Positions 6,604 to 15,248 of a stretch of 64,000 nucleotides of DNA are shown piece by piece. The notes under the pieces are model-generated. The model saw nothing but the letters and a program-made list of their open reading frames with translations, ran no database searches and was not told the DNA's origin. Made by a program: the position numbers and the translations under genes. Position 1 is the first letter of the stretch, and every line of letters begins with the position of its first letter. Source of the DNA: Candidatus Saccharimonadota bacterium (GTDB lineage: Bacteria > Patescibacteriota > Saccharimonadia > Saccharimonadales > Saccharimonadaceae); contig JAGCAJ010000021.1 of NCBI GenBank assembly GCA_017652765.1, positions 1-64,000 on the forward strand, written 5' to 3'.

Positions 6604-9168
6604 ATGAAAAAGTTGGTGATTATTGACGGAAAAAGTGTGTTTTATCGCGGATATTATGCGATGGGGAATCTTTCTAAGTCTGATGGAACGCCAACTGGTG
6701 GAGTGTATGGGTTTGCGGTAATTGCACTAGAAATTGTGCGCGAAATACAACCGACAAAAGTTGTGGTGGCATGGGATAAGGCCAAGACTTCTGTCAGAAA
6801 AAGAAAAGAAATTTATCCAGAATATAAAGCTGGACGAGTAAAACCGCCAGAAGATTTTTTTGTGCAGATTCCGCTTTTACAAAAATTAGTAAAGGCGCTG
6901 GGATGGGGATTCCTCGAGTGTGACGATTATGAAGCCGATGATATCATCGGAACGCTAGCACATCAGGCATCGGTTGCTACTGCGTTAGCGGATGCGCGCC
7001 TCGCTCAACGTACGCAAAGTACGTCTCACTCCGGTGCTCCCGTTGCCTTGTATCAATCCGATACTGATGCACTAGAAGACCAAATTTGGGATACGGTGAT
7101 TGTATCGTCTGATCTGGATATGCTACAAGTGGTGGATGATAATACCAGAATGTATCGACTCTTAAAAGGGTTTTCTAAGCTAGAAGAAATGGATGTCCTG
7201 GCGGTAGAAGAAAAATACGGAATCAAGAAGAACCAGTTCCTAGATCTAAAAGCACTAAAAGGTGATACGAGTGATAACATTCCGGGTGTGCCGGGAGTGG
7301 GAGAAAAGACTGCGGTAAAATTACTTAATGAATATGGAACACTAGAGGGGGTATATGAACATATTGATGAGATTACTGGCGCAGTGCAGAAGAAATTAAT
7401 TGCGGGAAAAGACAGTGCGTTTATGTCGTATAAATTAGGAAAGATTTATACGGATGCGCCGGTGAGTTTGGACGATATTCCGGATTTAGTAATTAATCCG
7501 GGGAGGATTGAAAGAGCGTTTGCTAACTTAGAATTTAATTCGCTAAAATCTAAATTCAAGGCAGAAATGACGAAACTTAGAGCTAGTAAGTTGACGGATT
7601 TTAAGATTTCTGATGAAAAAACGGATGATGATTTTGCCGAAAAAGAAGCTAGAGCGGAAGATTTAGCGAAGAGCGACAAAATTACGACGCCGGCGATTGA
7701 TTTTTCTGATTATATTATTGCAGAAGACGTAAAGAAAAAAATGCATGGCAATAAAGATATTGCTGAGCAAATTCTTGGCGGAAAAAAGTTTTGGGACCTT
7801 GCGCAGGCGAGATTTCTATTAAATCCTTTGGTGCGGGCAACTATGGACGAGCAGAGCCAGGGAGCTTTTGATTTTGGTGACAATGAGACAGAGCGACAAA
7901 AGAAAATTGTGGAAGCGAATGAACAATTAGTACAGATGTCTCAATATCCAAAGTTGGGAGAAATATATTTGCACTATGATTTACCGTTAATTCCGGTGTT
8001 ATATAAAATGGAAAAAATGGGAATTAAGATTTCGCAGGAATATTTTGCGGAATTACTTGCGGAATATAAAGCGCAAGTAGATAAATTAGAGAGTGAAGTT
8101 TTTGAGTTGGCGGGAGTGGAATTTAATGTTAATTCGCCGGTGCAATTGGCGCAAGTTTTGTTTGAAAAATTACAATTACCTACAAAGGGAATTAAGAAGA
8201 CGGCTAGAGGATATTCTACGGGAGCAAAAGAGCTAGAAAAACTAAAAGATTTACATCCGATTATTCCAAAGCTAATGGAATATCGCGAGGCGTCAAAGTT
8301 GCTATCGACTTATATTATGCCGTTGCCTGGCTTAGCAGACATGGAGGGGAGAATCCATACGACATTCACCCAAAACGTGACGGCGACGGGGCGGTTATCT
8401 AGCGTAAGTCCGAATTTGCAGAACATTCCGGTAAGATCGGAGGAGGGAAGAAGGATTAGGACTGGGTTTGTAGCCGGTGAGGGGAAGAAATTGGTGTCGG
8501 CGGACTATTCGCAGTTTGAGTTAAGGCTAGCAGCGGTTTTGTCGGGCGACCAGGCGCTAATAGCGGACTTTAATTCGGGAATTGATATTCATACAAAGAC
8601 AGCGTCGGACGTGTTCCAGGTGCCGATGAAGGACGTAACAAAAGCGCAGAGGCGTGCGGCAAAGACCATTAATTTTGGTGTAATGTATGGAATGAGTGCA
8701 AAGGGGCTAGCGGATGCAACGGGGATGACTGTGTCGGAAGCCAAGCGGTTTATTGATGACTATTTTGCGGTGAGAAAACCGATTAGGGAATACTTAAATA
8801 AAGTGTTAAAACAGGCAAGAGAAGAAGGCTATGTAGAGACGTACTATGGCAGGAGAAGACCGACGCCGGATGTTAAGTCTGCTAACTTTATGATAAGACA
8901 GGGCGCGGAAAGGGCGGCGCAGAATATGCCGATTCAGGGGACAGAAGCGGACCTAATGAAACGGGCGATGATACGGGTAGATACTAAACTCCCGGAGGGG
9001 GCAAGCCTAATTTTGCAGGTGCATGACTCGATGATTGTGGAGTGTGAAGAAGAGCAAGTAGAGGAAGTCTCTAAATTATTACAAGAGGAGATGGAAGGAA
9101 TTGCGCCGGAATTGCCGATAAAGTTGGCGGTAGAAGTGACGGCGGGCGATAACTGGGGCGAGCTGTAA
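6604..9168 (+). CDS. polA: DNA polymerase I (5' nuclease + polymerase) with an in-frame palindromic insert
   Basis: An 854-residue family A polymerase for Okazaki fragment processing and repair. The N-terminal 5'-3' exonuclease (about 1-300) has the acidic cluster ECDDYEADDIIGTLA and the helix-3-turn GVPGVGEKTA. The middle region (about 310-455) resembles a 3'-5' exonuclease fold but shows no DEDD motifs, so proofreading is probably lost. Polymerase motif A is SADYSQFELRL (about 632), motif B KTINFGVMYGMS (about 686-697), motif C VHDSMIVE (about 805). Motif C has Ser where most family A enzymes have Glu (VHDE). Residues about 120-155 are encoded by a 109-bp palindromic element inserted directly after the acidic cluster; see the separate repeat entry. 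Confidence 0.96.
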   Translation: MKKLVIIDGKSVFYRGYYAMGNLSKSDGTPTGGVYGFAVIALEIVREIQPTKVVVAWDKAKTSVRKRKEIYPEYKAGRVKPPEDFFVQIPLLQKLVKALGWGFLECDDYEADDIIGTLAHQASVATALADARLAQRTQSTSHSGAPVALYQSDTDALEDQIWDTVIVSSDLDMLQVVDDNTRMYRLLKGFSKLEEMDVLAVEEKYGIKKNQFLDLKALKGDTSDNIPGVPGVGEKTAVKLLNEYGTLEGVYEHIDEITGAVQKKLIAGKDSAFMSYKLGKIYTDAPVSLDDIPDLVINPGRIERAFANLEFNSLKSKFKAEMTKLRASKLTDFKISDEKTDDDFAEKEARAEDLAKSDKITTPAIDFSDYIIAEDVKKKMHGNKDIAEQILGGKKFWDLAQARFLLNPLVRATMDEQSQGAFDFGDNETERQKKIVEANEQLVQMSQYPKLGEIYLHYDLPLIPVLYKMEKMGIKISQEYFAELLAEYKAQVDKLESEVFELAGVEFNVNSPVQLAQVLFEKLQLPTKGIKKTARGYSTGAKELEKLKDLHPIIPKLMEYREASKLLSTYIMPLPGLADMEGRIHTTFTQNVTATGRLSSVSPNLQNIPVRSEEGRRIRTGFVAGEGKKLVSADYSQFELRLAAVLSGDQALIADFNSGIDIHTKTASDVFQVPMKDVTKAQRRAAKTINFGVMYGMSAKGLADATGMTVSEAKRFIDDYFAVRKPIREYLNKVLKQAREEGYVETYYGRRRPTPDVKSANFMIRQGAERAAQNMPIQGTEADLMKRAMIRVDTKLPEGASLILQVHDSMIVECEEEQVEEVSKLLQEEMEGIAPELPIKLAVEVTAGDNWGEL
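6961..7069. repeat. In-frame palindromic element inside polA
   Basis: The left end (CATCAGGCATCGGTTGCTAC) is the imperfect inverse of the right end (GTATCAATCCGATACTGATG). The core reads CTCGCTCAACGTAC-GCAA-AGTACG then TCTCACTCCGG. It encodes about 36 extra residues rich in Ala, Ser, Thr and Arg, with no counterpart in family members at this site. The core matches elements after ftsK and at the start of the TlyA-like gene. The insert keeps the reading frame open. Confidence 0.8.
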
Positions 9169-9175
9169 TCTGTGA

Positions 9176-9181
9176 TATAAT
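9176..9181 (+). promoter_or_regulatory. -10 box of the RhuM-Fic gene
   Basis: TATAAT immediately after the polA stop, eleven bases before the ATG at 9193, with a GGGGGTGA tract that may serve as ribosome-binding site. No clear -35 box. Confidence 0.55.
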
Positions 9182-9192
9182 GGGGGTGATTT

Positions 9193-10179
9193 ATGACAGA
9201 GAAACGAATAGAGATTTATAAGGCGATTAAGGGTGAGGTAGTTTTTAATGTCGATGCAGAGAATGAGACAATTTGGGCGACACAAGCGCAGATTGCAGAG
9301 TTGTTTGATGTTGATAGGACAGTAATAGGTCGTCATTTGAGAAATATTTTTAAGGAAGGTGAATTAGACGAGAAACGAGTATGTGCAAAAAATGCACATA
9401 CTGGTCCGGATGGTAAAACTTATCAAGTTGGGTTTTATAACCTGGACGCGATTATTTCGGTGGGATATAGAGTTAATTCTAAAAAGGCAACGAATTTTAG
9501 GATTTGGGCAACAAAGACGCTTCATCAATATGTGGTGAATGGCGTAGCGATAAACGAACATCGGTTAAAACAATTATCGAACGAGAAACTGAAAAATGTT
9601 GAGAATATGATGGGGGTAGTGAGGCGGTTAATTTCTAGACAGGAGCTAGACGCAGGGGAGGCAAATGGAGTGCTAGAAGTTATTTCTAAATATGCGGGGA
9701 GTTTTCAGGCACTAAAAGAATATGATGATGGATTTATTGACCTTTCTGGAATTAATGAAAAATCGTGTAAGAAGCAAAAATTTTTGACGGAAGAAATGTG
9801 TGAGAATGTGATTGCCAATTTACGCACGAGCGTGAAAGGTGGAGAATTATTCGGCAAAAAACGAAACGATAGTTTTAATGGAGCGCTAGCGACGATTTAC
9901 CAGAGTTTTGATGGGAAAGAATTATACCCGACGGTAGCGGAAAAAGCATCGAACCTTTTGTATTTTATTATTAAAGACCATCCGTTTTATGATGGAAATA
10001 AGAGAATTGGCGCGCTTTTGTTTATTGTGTTTCTCACGATTAATGATTTTCATTTAACAGAAAGTGGAGAGACGAAAATTTCTGATAGGGCGTTAACGGC
10101 GCTAGCACTTCTGATTGCGGAAAGTGAGCCGAGTGAGAAAGAGTTGATTGTAAGTCTAACCAGGAAATTGTTAGACTAA
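9193..10179 (+). CDS. RhuM-like DNA-binding protein fused to a Fic/DOC domain
   Basis: A 328-residue two-domain protein. The N-terminal part (about 15-115) is the RhuM/virulence-protein family, starting with a helix-turn-helix-like stretch (TWATQAQIAELFDVDRTVI is typical of the family; here it reads IWATQAQIAELFDVDRTVI), followed by the YNLDAIISVGYRVNSKKA signature. The C-terminal part is a Fic/DOC fold with HPFYDGNKRIGALLF at about 262-276, which carries the catalytic His and the phosphate-binding loop. Fic enzymes transfer AMP or other phosphate-containing groups to proteins. RhuM-Fic fusions often occur in mobile or defence-linked contexts, sometimes as toxins. No antitoxin is obvious next to it; the next gene is an AlkD-like glycosylase sharing one base. 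Confidence 0.85.
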   Translation: MTEKRIEIYKAIKGEVVFNVDAENETIWATQAQIAELFDVDRTVIGRHLRNIFKEGELDEKRVCAKNAHTGPDGKTYQVGFYNLDAIISVGYRVNSKKATNFRIWATKTLHQYVVNGVAINEHRLKQLSNEKLKNVENMMGVVRRLISRQELDAGEANGVLEVISKYAGSFQALKEYDDGFIDLSGINEKSCKKQKFLTEEMCENVIANLRTSVKGGELFGKKRNDSFNGALATIYQSFDGKELYPTVAEKASNLLYFIIKDHPFYDGNKRIGALLFIVFLTINDFHLTESGETKISDRALTALALLIAESEPSEKELIVSLTRKLLD

Positions 10180-10877
10180 TGAATAATATTAGGAATAGAA
10201 GAGACTTTTTAGCATATTTGATGAGTATTTCTGATGAGAAATATTGTAAGTTTGCGACGAAGATTACGGAATCAAAATATCCTAGAATTGGCGTAAGGGT
10301 GCCAAAATGTAGGGAGATTGCAAAAGGAATTTTGCGAGGATTTTCTGAGGAACCTTTGCGAGATTTTTTGAGTTGGAAGACGAAATATTTTGAGGAAGTG
10401 ATGATAAAGGGGTTTGTGATTTCTGGATTACCATATCCTGAAATGCGCAAGCGGATTTTTGATTTTGTGCGACTAATTGATAATTGGGAAATTTGCGATA
10501 CGTTTTGTGCGAGTTTGAAATCTGTAAAGAAAAATCTGCCGGATTTTTTGGAGATAATTGATGAGCTTTTGGAAAAGGACGAGTTCTATACAAGAGTGGC
10601 GCTGGTATGTCTAATGGATTATTATTTAACGCCAGAATATTTGGATGGTACGTTTGAGAGGGTTCTTCGTGTAAAGAATAGGGAAGAATATTATGTGAAA
10701 ATGGCGGTGGCGTGGGTGCTTGCGACAAGTTTTGCGAAGTTTCCAAAAGAAACAATGGCGTTTTTTAAGTCGGCAGAATTACCGGAGTGGACACATAATA
10801 AAACTATAGCAAAGGCAAGAGAGTCGTATAGGGTGAGTGGGGAAGTGAAAGAGGAGCTAAGGCGGCTTCGGCAGTAG
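10179..10877 (+). CDS. DNA alkylation repair protein, AlkD family (HEAT-like)
   Basis: A 232-residue all-helical protein of the PF08713 DNA alkylation repair family. The typical pattern is visible: VRVPKCREIAK near the N-terminus, DNWEICDTFC in the middle (about 103-112), YYVKMAVAWVLATSFAKFP (about 170-188) and TIAKARESYRV near the end. Family members remove N3- and N7-alkylated bases without base flipping. The conserved Trp-Asp region and the final KARES match AlkD. The ATG overlaps the previous stop by one base, so the gene is probably translated together with the RhuM-Fic gene. The functional link between them is unknown. Confidence 0.85.
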   Translation: MNNIRNRRDFLAYLMSISDEKYCKFATKITESKYPRIGVRVPKCREIAKGILRGFSEEPLRDFLSWKTKYFEEVMIKGFVISGLPYPEMRKRIFDFVRLIDNWEICDTFCASLKSVKKNLPDFLEIIDELLEKDEFYTRVALVCLMDYYLTPEYLDGTFERVLRVKNREEYYVKMAVAWVLATSFAKFPKETMAFFKSAELPEWTHNKTIAKARESYRVSGEVKEELRRLRQ

Positions 10878-10879
10878 GT

Positions 10880-11230
10880 TTTAGCCTAAACACCACTATT
10901 TTCAGGGCTAATGTGTTTGATTTTGGCGGTCAGCATATATTGCACTTTTTTCTGGTAGCAGCGCAAAGTGGCTCGTCTTCTGTCGCTCGGTTTTTGGCCT
11001 AAACACCACTATTTTCAAGGCTAACTTGGTTTCAGCCTTATCCAGATTCTTCGCAAATCCTAACTGCGCAGGACTAAACCGTGCTCGCCCAAGTATTTGC
11101 TCATCATCCTTCTAAGGTGAAATCCGCTTTTATAGCCTTGAGAAACAGTGGTGGTTTAGGCCTTAAACCAGTACTACAAAAAAATAACGCAACGGACAGA
11201 AAAACCGTAGGTCTTATAGCCCGAGTTCTT
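10880..11230. repeat. Long imperfect palindromic repeat, copy 1 (gene-free stretch)
   Basis: This 379-base gap between the AlkD-like gene and mutM holds no credible gene. A segment near 10880-10910 (GCCTAAACACCACTATTTTC) is repeated at about 10997-11029 and occurs inverted near 11131-11166 (GAAACAGTGGTGGTTTAGGC). The 65-base block 10961-11025 is almost identical (one difference seen) to 19482-19546. A second shared block, ATTTTGGCGGT then AGCATATATTGCACTTTTTT, lies near 10919-10952. A shared AACGGACAG is near the right side. It may act as a structured RNA, a MITE-like element or a transcription barrier. Confidence 0.75.
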
Positions 11231-11239
11231 TGGGGGTGG

Positions 11240-11245
11240 TATAAT
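11240..11245 (+). promoter_or_regulatory. -10 box of mutM
   Basis: TGGTATAAT (extended -10) eleven bases before the mutM ATG, at the edge of the palindromic repeat, with a very short leader. Confidence 0.65.
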
Positions 11246-11256
11246 ATATATCATAT

Positions 11257-12117
11257 ATGCCAGAGTTGCCGGAAGTTGAGACGATAAAGCGTGGGTTGAG
11301 TGATTTTTGTTTGAAGCAAAAAATTAAAAATGTTGAAGTTTGTTGTGATAAATCTTTTGTTGGACCAAAAGAAATCATAAAAGGACAGAAGATAATTAGG
11401 TTTAGAAGATTTGGGAAAGCACTCGTGGTAGATTTGTCTGGCGAGATTTCTTTAATGATACATCTAAGAATGACTGGGCAACTGATTTATGATGGGGCGG
11501 AGCGATATGCTGGAGGTCATCCGAGCGAAAATTTTGTAGATAAACTTCCGAATAAACAGACGCGGGTAATTTTTAGGCTAAATGACGGGACGTTATATTT
11601 TAATGACCAAAGAAAATTTGGTTTTGTAAAAGTGTTGCCGACAACGGAGGTAATGGAAGATAAATTTATTAAAAGTCTAGCAAAAGAGCCTTGGGAAATG
11701 GATGAGAAAAAATTTTATGAAAAATTACAAAGACATAAAAATGCGCCGATAAAGGCAGTAATTCTAGATCAAAAAATAATATGCGGGCTGGGAAATATTT
11801 ATGCGGATGAAGCGCTATATGAATCAAAAATTCATCCAAAAACTTTGGCGGGAAAATTAAATCCTGACGACGCAAAAAGATTGCTTATTGGCGCTAGAAA
11901 AGTGATGGAGGTATCTATTAATTCTGGGGGGAGCACAATGAAAACATACGTAAAGGCGGACGGGACGAAGGGGGATTATCTTGAGAAATTTGCAAAAGTG
12001 TTTCGACGAGAAGGACAACCGTGTTTACGTTGTGGGGGTGAAATTGAAAAAATAAAGATGGCGGGGAGAGGGACGCATATTTGTCCGAATTGCCAGAAAG
12101 AGGATAGGAATGATTAG
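11257..12117 (+). CDS. mutM: Formamidopyrimidine-DNA glycosylase (Fpg/MutM)
   Basis: A 286-residue bifunctional glycosylase/AP-lyase that removes 8-oxoguanine and FapyG. The N-terminus is the invariant MPELPEVETIKRGL, where Pro2 is the nucleophile and Glu3 is catalytic. The conserved MTGQL and the helix-two-turn-helix region (CGLGNIYADEALYESKIHP) are present. The C-terminal zinc finger is intact with four cysteines (CLRCGG and CPNCQ, about 255-281). Near the end KMAGRGTHICP gives the Arg that contacts DNA. The length is slightly above the usual 270 residues. The stop overlaps the holA start by eight bases. Confidence 0.97.
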   Translation: MPELPEVETIKRGLSDFCLKQKIKNVEVCCDKSFVGPKEIIKGQKIIRFRRFGKALVVDLSGEISLMIHLRMTGQLIYDGAERYAGGHPSENFVDKLPNKQTRVIFRLNDGTLYFNDQRKFGFVKVLPTTEVMEDKFIKSLAKEPWEMDEKKFYEKLQRHKNAPIKAVILDQKIICGLGNIYADEALYESKIHPKTLAGKLNPDDAKRLLIGARKVMEVSINSGGSTMKTYVKADGTKGDYLEKFAKVFRREGQPCLRCGGEIEKIKMAGRGTHICPNCQKEDRND

Positions 12118-12739
12118 GGTCTTTTCTGGGAGCGATAGAAAGAAAATTGACGCGGAAGTGAAAAAAATCCTGGGTCGAGATTATGAGGTTTTTGATGGGG
12201 AGAATCTAAAAATAGAAGATATTGTAAATATCTTTTGTGGAACGTCGCTGTTTGCGGAAAAAAGAAAAATTTTGCTTAAAGATTTGACTCCGGCAAGGGG
12301 GGTGGGGAGTGATAACGTGGATTTTTATGCGGAAATTTCTAAATATGTGGATACGGTGCACGAAATTGTAATTTGGGAAACGAATGTATCACAAAAGAAA
12401 ACGTATAAAGATTTTGTAAAAATGAAGGGCGTAGAGGCGAAGAAATTTGACTTAAAGCCTAAAATCGATATGAGGCAAGTGTTTTCTATATATGATACAG
12501 CGCTAGTGGACGGGAAACGGGCGGTAAAAATGTTGGACGGAATTATAGATGAGCAGGATCCATATATGTTTTTTGGACTTTTAGTTTCGCAGGCGATAAA
12601 AAAATATGAGTGGAGACAGGGAAGAAAAGAAATCTGCGCGCTAAAAGAATTGTCACGCGTGGATATGCAAATGAAAACCACGGCGGTGGAGCCGTGGCTT
12701 CTAATAAAAGGGTTTTTATTGCGGGTAAAGACTATTTAG
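12110..12739 (+). CDS. holA: DNA polymerase III delta subunit-like protein (HolA), short form
   Basis: A 209-residue protein resembling the clamp-loader delta subunit, which opens the sliding clamp. It begins with a strand and helix typical of the family (IRVFSGSDRKKIDAEVKKI), then SLFAEKRKILLKDL and a KKFDLKPKIDMRQVF segment matching the delta linker. The ATP-site motifs are absent, as expected for delta. It is much shorter than E. coli HolA (343 residues), as in several CPR bacteria, and ends with a weakly conserved collar domain. It overlaps mutM at its start and overlaps the convergent rpsT end by eight bases. The assignment is moderately sure. Confidence 0.7.
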   Translation: MIRVFSGSDRKKIDAEVKKILGRDYEVFDGENLKIEDIVNIFCGTSLFAEKRKILLKDLTPARGVGSDNVDFYAEISKYVDTVHEIVIWETNVSQKKTYKDFVKMKGVEAKKFDLKPKIDMRQVFSIYDTALVDGKRAVKMLDGIIDEQDPYMFFGLLVSQAIKKYEWRQGRKEICALKELSRVDMQMKTTAVEPWLLIKGFLLRVKTI

Positions 12740-13031
12740 TGGTCTTTTTGGCGGTAGCTTTTTTGGCTGGAGTAGCCTTTTTGGCTGGTTTGGCAGTAGC
12801 TTTGGTGATTTTGACAAGAGCGGATTTGCGACGAGAAGCAGTATTCTTCTTGATGAGGCCTTTTTTGGCGGCTTTGTCATATTCGCTTTGAGCCTTGGAA
12901 AGGTTGGCTGGGGTAGGGTTAGCCTTGAAGGTTTTTAGAGCGGATTTGATTGCTTTCTTGATTTCTTGATTATGCTCGGTGCGCTTGACGGCCTGGCGAG
13001 CGGCTTTTTTAGCAGATTTAATAATCGGCAT
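12732..13031 (-). CDS. rpsT: Ribosomal protein S20 with a Lys/Ala-rich tail
   Basis: A 99-residue small-subunit protein binding the 5' domain of 16S rRNA. The N-terminal part MPIIKSAKKAARQAVKRTEH and the helical body ending in KNTASRRKSALVKI match S20. The last 23 or so residues (repeats of PAKKA/TAKKT) extend beyond the usual length and resemble histone H1-like tails. A ribosome-binding site (ATAGGAAC) precedes the ATG. The gene is convergent with holA and overlaps it by eight bases. Confidence 0.95.
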   Translation of the reverse strand: MPIIKSAKKAARQAVKRTEHNQEIKKAIKSALKTFKANPTPANLSKAQSEYDKAAKKGLIKKNTASRRKSALVKITKATAKPAKKATPAKKATAKKTTK

Positions 13032-13063
13032 GTTAAATATAGTTCCTATAGGTTAATTAATAT

Positions 13064-13083
13064 ATTATATTGCGATTATTATA
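13064..13083 (-). promoter_or_regulatory. Candidate -10 boxes of rpsT
   Basis: Two TATAAT hexamers on the minus strand (13064-13069 and 13078-13083) lie about 33 and 47 bases before the rpsT ATG, giving a normal-length leader with a ribosome-binding site. Confidence 0.5.
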
Positions 13084-13125
13084 CACCTAAACCTCGAAAA
13101 TGTAAAGAGTACGGAGAAAAGGGGG

Positions 13126-13154
13126 TTTACATTTGTTGTCGCTTATGGTAAAGT
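13126..13154 (+). promoter_or_regulatory. Promoter of the DHH-like gene
   Basis: TTTACA, 17-base spacer, then TAAAGT preceded by TGG (extended -10). The start codon at 13180 is 25 bases downstream. Confidence 0.5.
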
Positions 13155-13179
13155 GAGGGTGTAATTAGGTTATATAAAA

Positions 13180-15234
13180 ATGCAAACAGACAAAAAACAA
13201 GATAATACGGATAATGTAACGCCAGAGCCAGAACCAATTGTGGAGTCTGCGCCTAAGCCTATGATAAAGACTGATGAAGTACTCAACAAGGTAGTTGAGA
13301 GAATTAATGATGCTGATAGTATTTTGGTAGCCTTGTCTAAAGACCCGACGGTCGACGAGATGACAGCGGCGCTGGGCCTAACTATGATGCTGGATAAAAT
13401 GGGGAAGCATGCGACGGCGATTTATTCTGGGAAGACGCCGAATGCGTTGGAATTTTTGAAGCCCGATGAGACTTTTGAGGCGGATACGAACTCTCTACAG
13501 GATTTTATTATTGCGCTGGCAAAGGAAAAAGCAGACCATTTGCGCTATAAGATAGAGGGGGATTTTGTAAAGGTGTATATTACGCCGTATAAGACAACAA
13601 TTACTGAGGATGATTTAGAATTTTCTCGTGGGGAAGTGAATGTGGATTTAGTGATTTCGCTAGACGTAGTAGAGGCGGAAGACCTAGATGCGGCACTGGC
13701 TACGCACGGTAGAATTATGCACAACGCAAGCCTTGTTAATATTTCTAATTCTGCACCGGGGAGACTGGGCGGAGTAGAATGGAGTGACCCGCAGGCTTCG
13801 TCTGTGTCGGAAATGATTGTAACGCTACTTGAGGCGATGGACCAAGAAATTCCAAAGGAAGTGGCGACAGCATTACTCACGGGAATTGTGGCTGCGACAG
13901 AGAGATTTTCTAATGAAAGAACGACGCCAGAGACGATGGCGCTGTCTTCTAGATTGATGCAACTTGGGGCGGATCAGCAGTTGATTGTGGCACAAATTAT
14001 GAGTGCGAAGGAAGAAGAACCGACGGAGGCACCGGCGGAAACGGTTGCCGAGGAGGAATCAGTGACGGAAGCGCCGGTAGCAACGGAAGCTCCAGCTGAA
14101 ATTCCAGTAGCGACGGAAGCTCCGACCGTAACGGAGGCACCAGCCGTGACGGAAGCGCCAATGGAGCCGAGAATGGTTGATATTAAACATGAGGAAGAGC
14201 TTTCTCCGGAACAGCAATTAGAGCAAATGTTGGCGGGGGCAGTGCCGACAACGGATAGCCCTGTTGCGCAACCGACAGTAATGCAAGAACTAAAAAACTT
14301 AGCAGAAGCACCGACTGAGGAGACTTCAATAGTGGAACCGCCGAAGATGGAGGAAATGTTAACGGAGACACCAGTAGTAACGGAGGCTCCGGTGGTGACG
14401 ATGGCGCCAGTTATGACGGAAGCGCCAGTCGTGACAGAGGCACCGATAGCAGAGAGGCCAGTGATTGAGCCATCAAAAGCGGAAGATCTGGTAGCATCGG
14501 TACCACCGTCTAAAGTGCCGGTAGATAACATCTATCAGAGGCCAGAAGATATTGTAAATATGCAAGATAAAAATATGGCGCCACTTCAAGACGAGACAGA
14601 AAAGCCAAAAGATTATGGTGCGATGATGGAAGAAGCACTAGCGGAGCCGATTAATAATCCGGCGATTATGGCGACGCCAGTAGTGCCAGCTCAGCCAGAA
14701 GTGCAACCGGCGGATGATATCAATGCGATGGTGAATCAAATGGTAAGCCAGGCACAAGCGCAACCGGTAGTGCCGGTGGCACCGGTTACGCCAGCCGTAG
14801 AGCCTCAGCCAGTGATGCAACCAGTAGTAGAACAACAGCCACAGACGATGACTGGGGGAGTAGAGTTGCCACCGCCACCAGCGCCAGATGTGGCTAGCAT
14901 GATGCCTCCGACAGTTCCAGCGTCAGCACCAATGCCTGCGCCAGCTCCGATGTCGACACCAACTCCAACGTTGGCACCAACGCCAAGTCTGCCTCCGGTG
15001 CAGGTACCAGAAATGATGCAACCTGTAGTACAAGCGCAACCAGTACAGCCAGCGCAACCCGTGGTGCAGCCGGTGCAAGAGGATGCTTCGGCGGCGCAAT
15101 TGATTCCGACGGCGCCAGAAGGCGTGAAAGTCCAGGCGGAGCCAGTAAATCCAGTAGTAGTACAACCAACTCAGAATGAGGCAACTGTAGCGCCGATAGA
15201 TGATCCTACTGCATTTAAAATTCCGGGCTTGTAA
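13180..15234 (+). CDS. DHH-phosphoesterase-like domain with long Pro/Ala/Glu/Thr-rich tail
   Basis: A 684-residue protein. Residues about 30-290 resemble the DHH/DHHA1 (nanoRNase/pAp-phosphatase) fold: ILVALSKDPTVDEMTAALGL aligns with the first motif, LVISLDVVE with the third-motif strand, and VATALLTGIVAATERFSNERT with the later family motif. The metal-binding residues (HNxDxD, DHH) are not seen, so catalysis is doubtful. From about 290 to 684 the protein is low complexity, with tandem VxTEAPV-type units (about 290-430) followed by a Pro/Gln/Val-rich region. The tail may be an extended or scaffold segment. No signal peptide or membrane helix is evident. A nearly leaderless truB follows. Confidence 0.6.
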   Translation: MQTDKKQDNTDNVTPEPEPIVESAPKPMIKTDEVLNKVVERINDADSILVALSKDPTVDEMTAALGLTMMLDKMGKHATAIYSGKTPNALEFLKPDETFEADTNSLQDFIIALAKEKADHLRYKIEGDFVKVYITPYKTTITEDDLEFSRGEVNVDLVISLDVVEAEDLDAALATHGRIMHNASLVNISNSAPGRLGGVEWSDPQASSVSEMIVTLLEAMDQEIPKEVATALLTGIVAATERFSNERTTPETMALSSRLMQLGADQQLIVAQIMSAKEEEPTEAPAETVAEEESVTEAPVATEAPAEIPVATEAPTVTEAPAVTEAPMEPRMVDIKHEEELSPEQQLEQMLAGAVPTTDSPVAQPTVMQELKNLAEAPTEETSIVEPPKMEEMLTETPVVTEAPVVTMAPVMTEAPVVTEAPIAERPVIEPSKAEDLVASVPPSKVPVDNIYQRPEDIVNMQDKNMAPLQDETEKPKDYGAMMEEALAEPINNPAIMATPVVPAQPEVQPADDINAMVNQMVSQAQAQPVVPVAPVTPAVEPQPVMQPVVEQQPQTMTGGVELPPPPAPDVASMMPPTVPASAPMPAPAPMSTPTPTLAPTPSLPPVQVPEMMQPVVQAQPVQPAQPVVQPVQEDASAAQLIPTAPEGVKVQAEPVNPVVVQPTQNEATVAPIDDPTAFKIPGL

Positions 15235-15236
15235 GA

Positions 15237-15242
15237 TATAAT
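15237..15242 (+). promoter_or_regulatory. -10 box of truB
   Basis: TATAAT directly after the previous stop codon and six bases before the truB ATG, predicting a leaderless mRNA. Confidence 0.65.
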
Positions 15243-15248
15243 ATAGGT

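Noticed and set aside
6961-7069. polA insert as a frameshift or assembly error
   Set aside because: The frame is open on both sides, the polymerase is otherwise complete, and related cores recur in two other places.
11081-11287. 68-codon open frame upstream of mutM
   Set aside because: Lies within the long palindromic repeat and runs into the mutM start in another frame.
14030-14460. Repeat array in the DHH-like gene
   Set aside because: Tandem coding repeats for TEAPV-like units, in frame and variable; not a CRISPR or mobile element.
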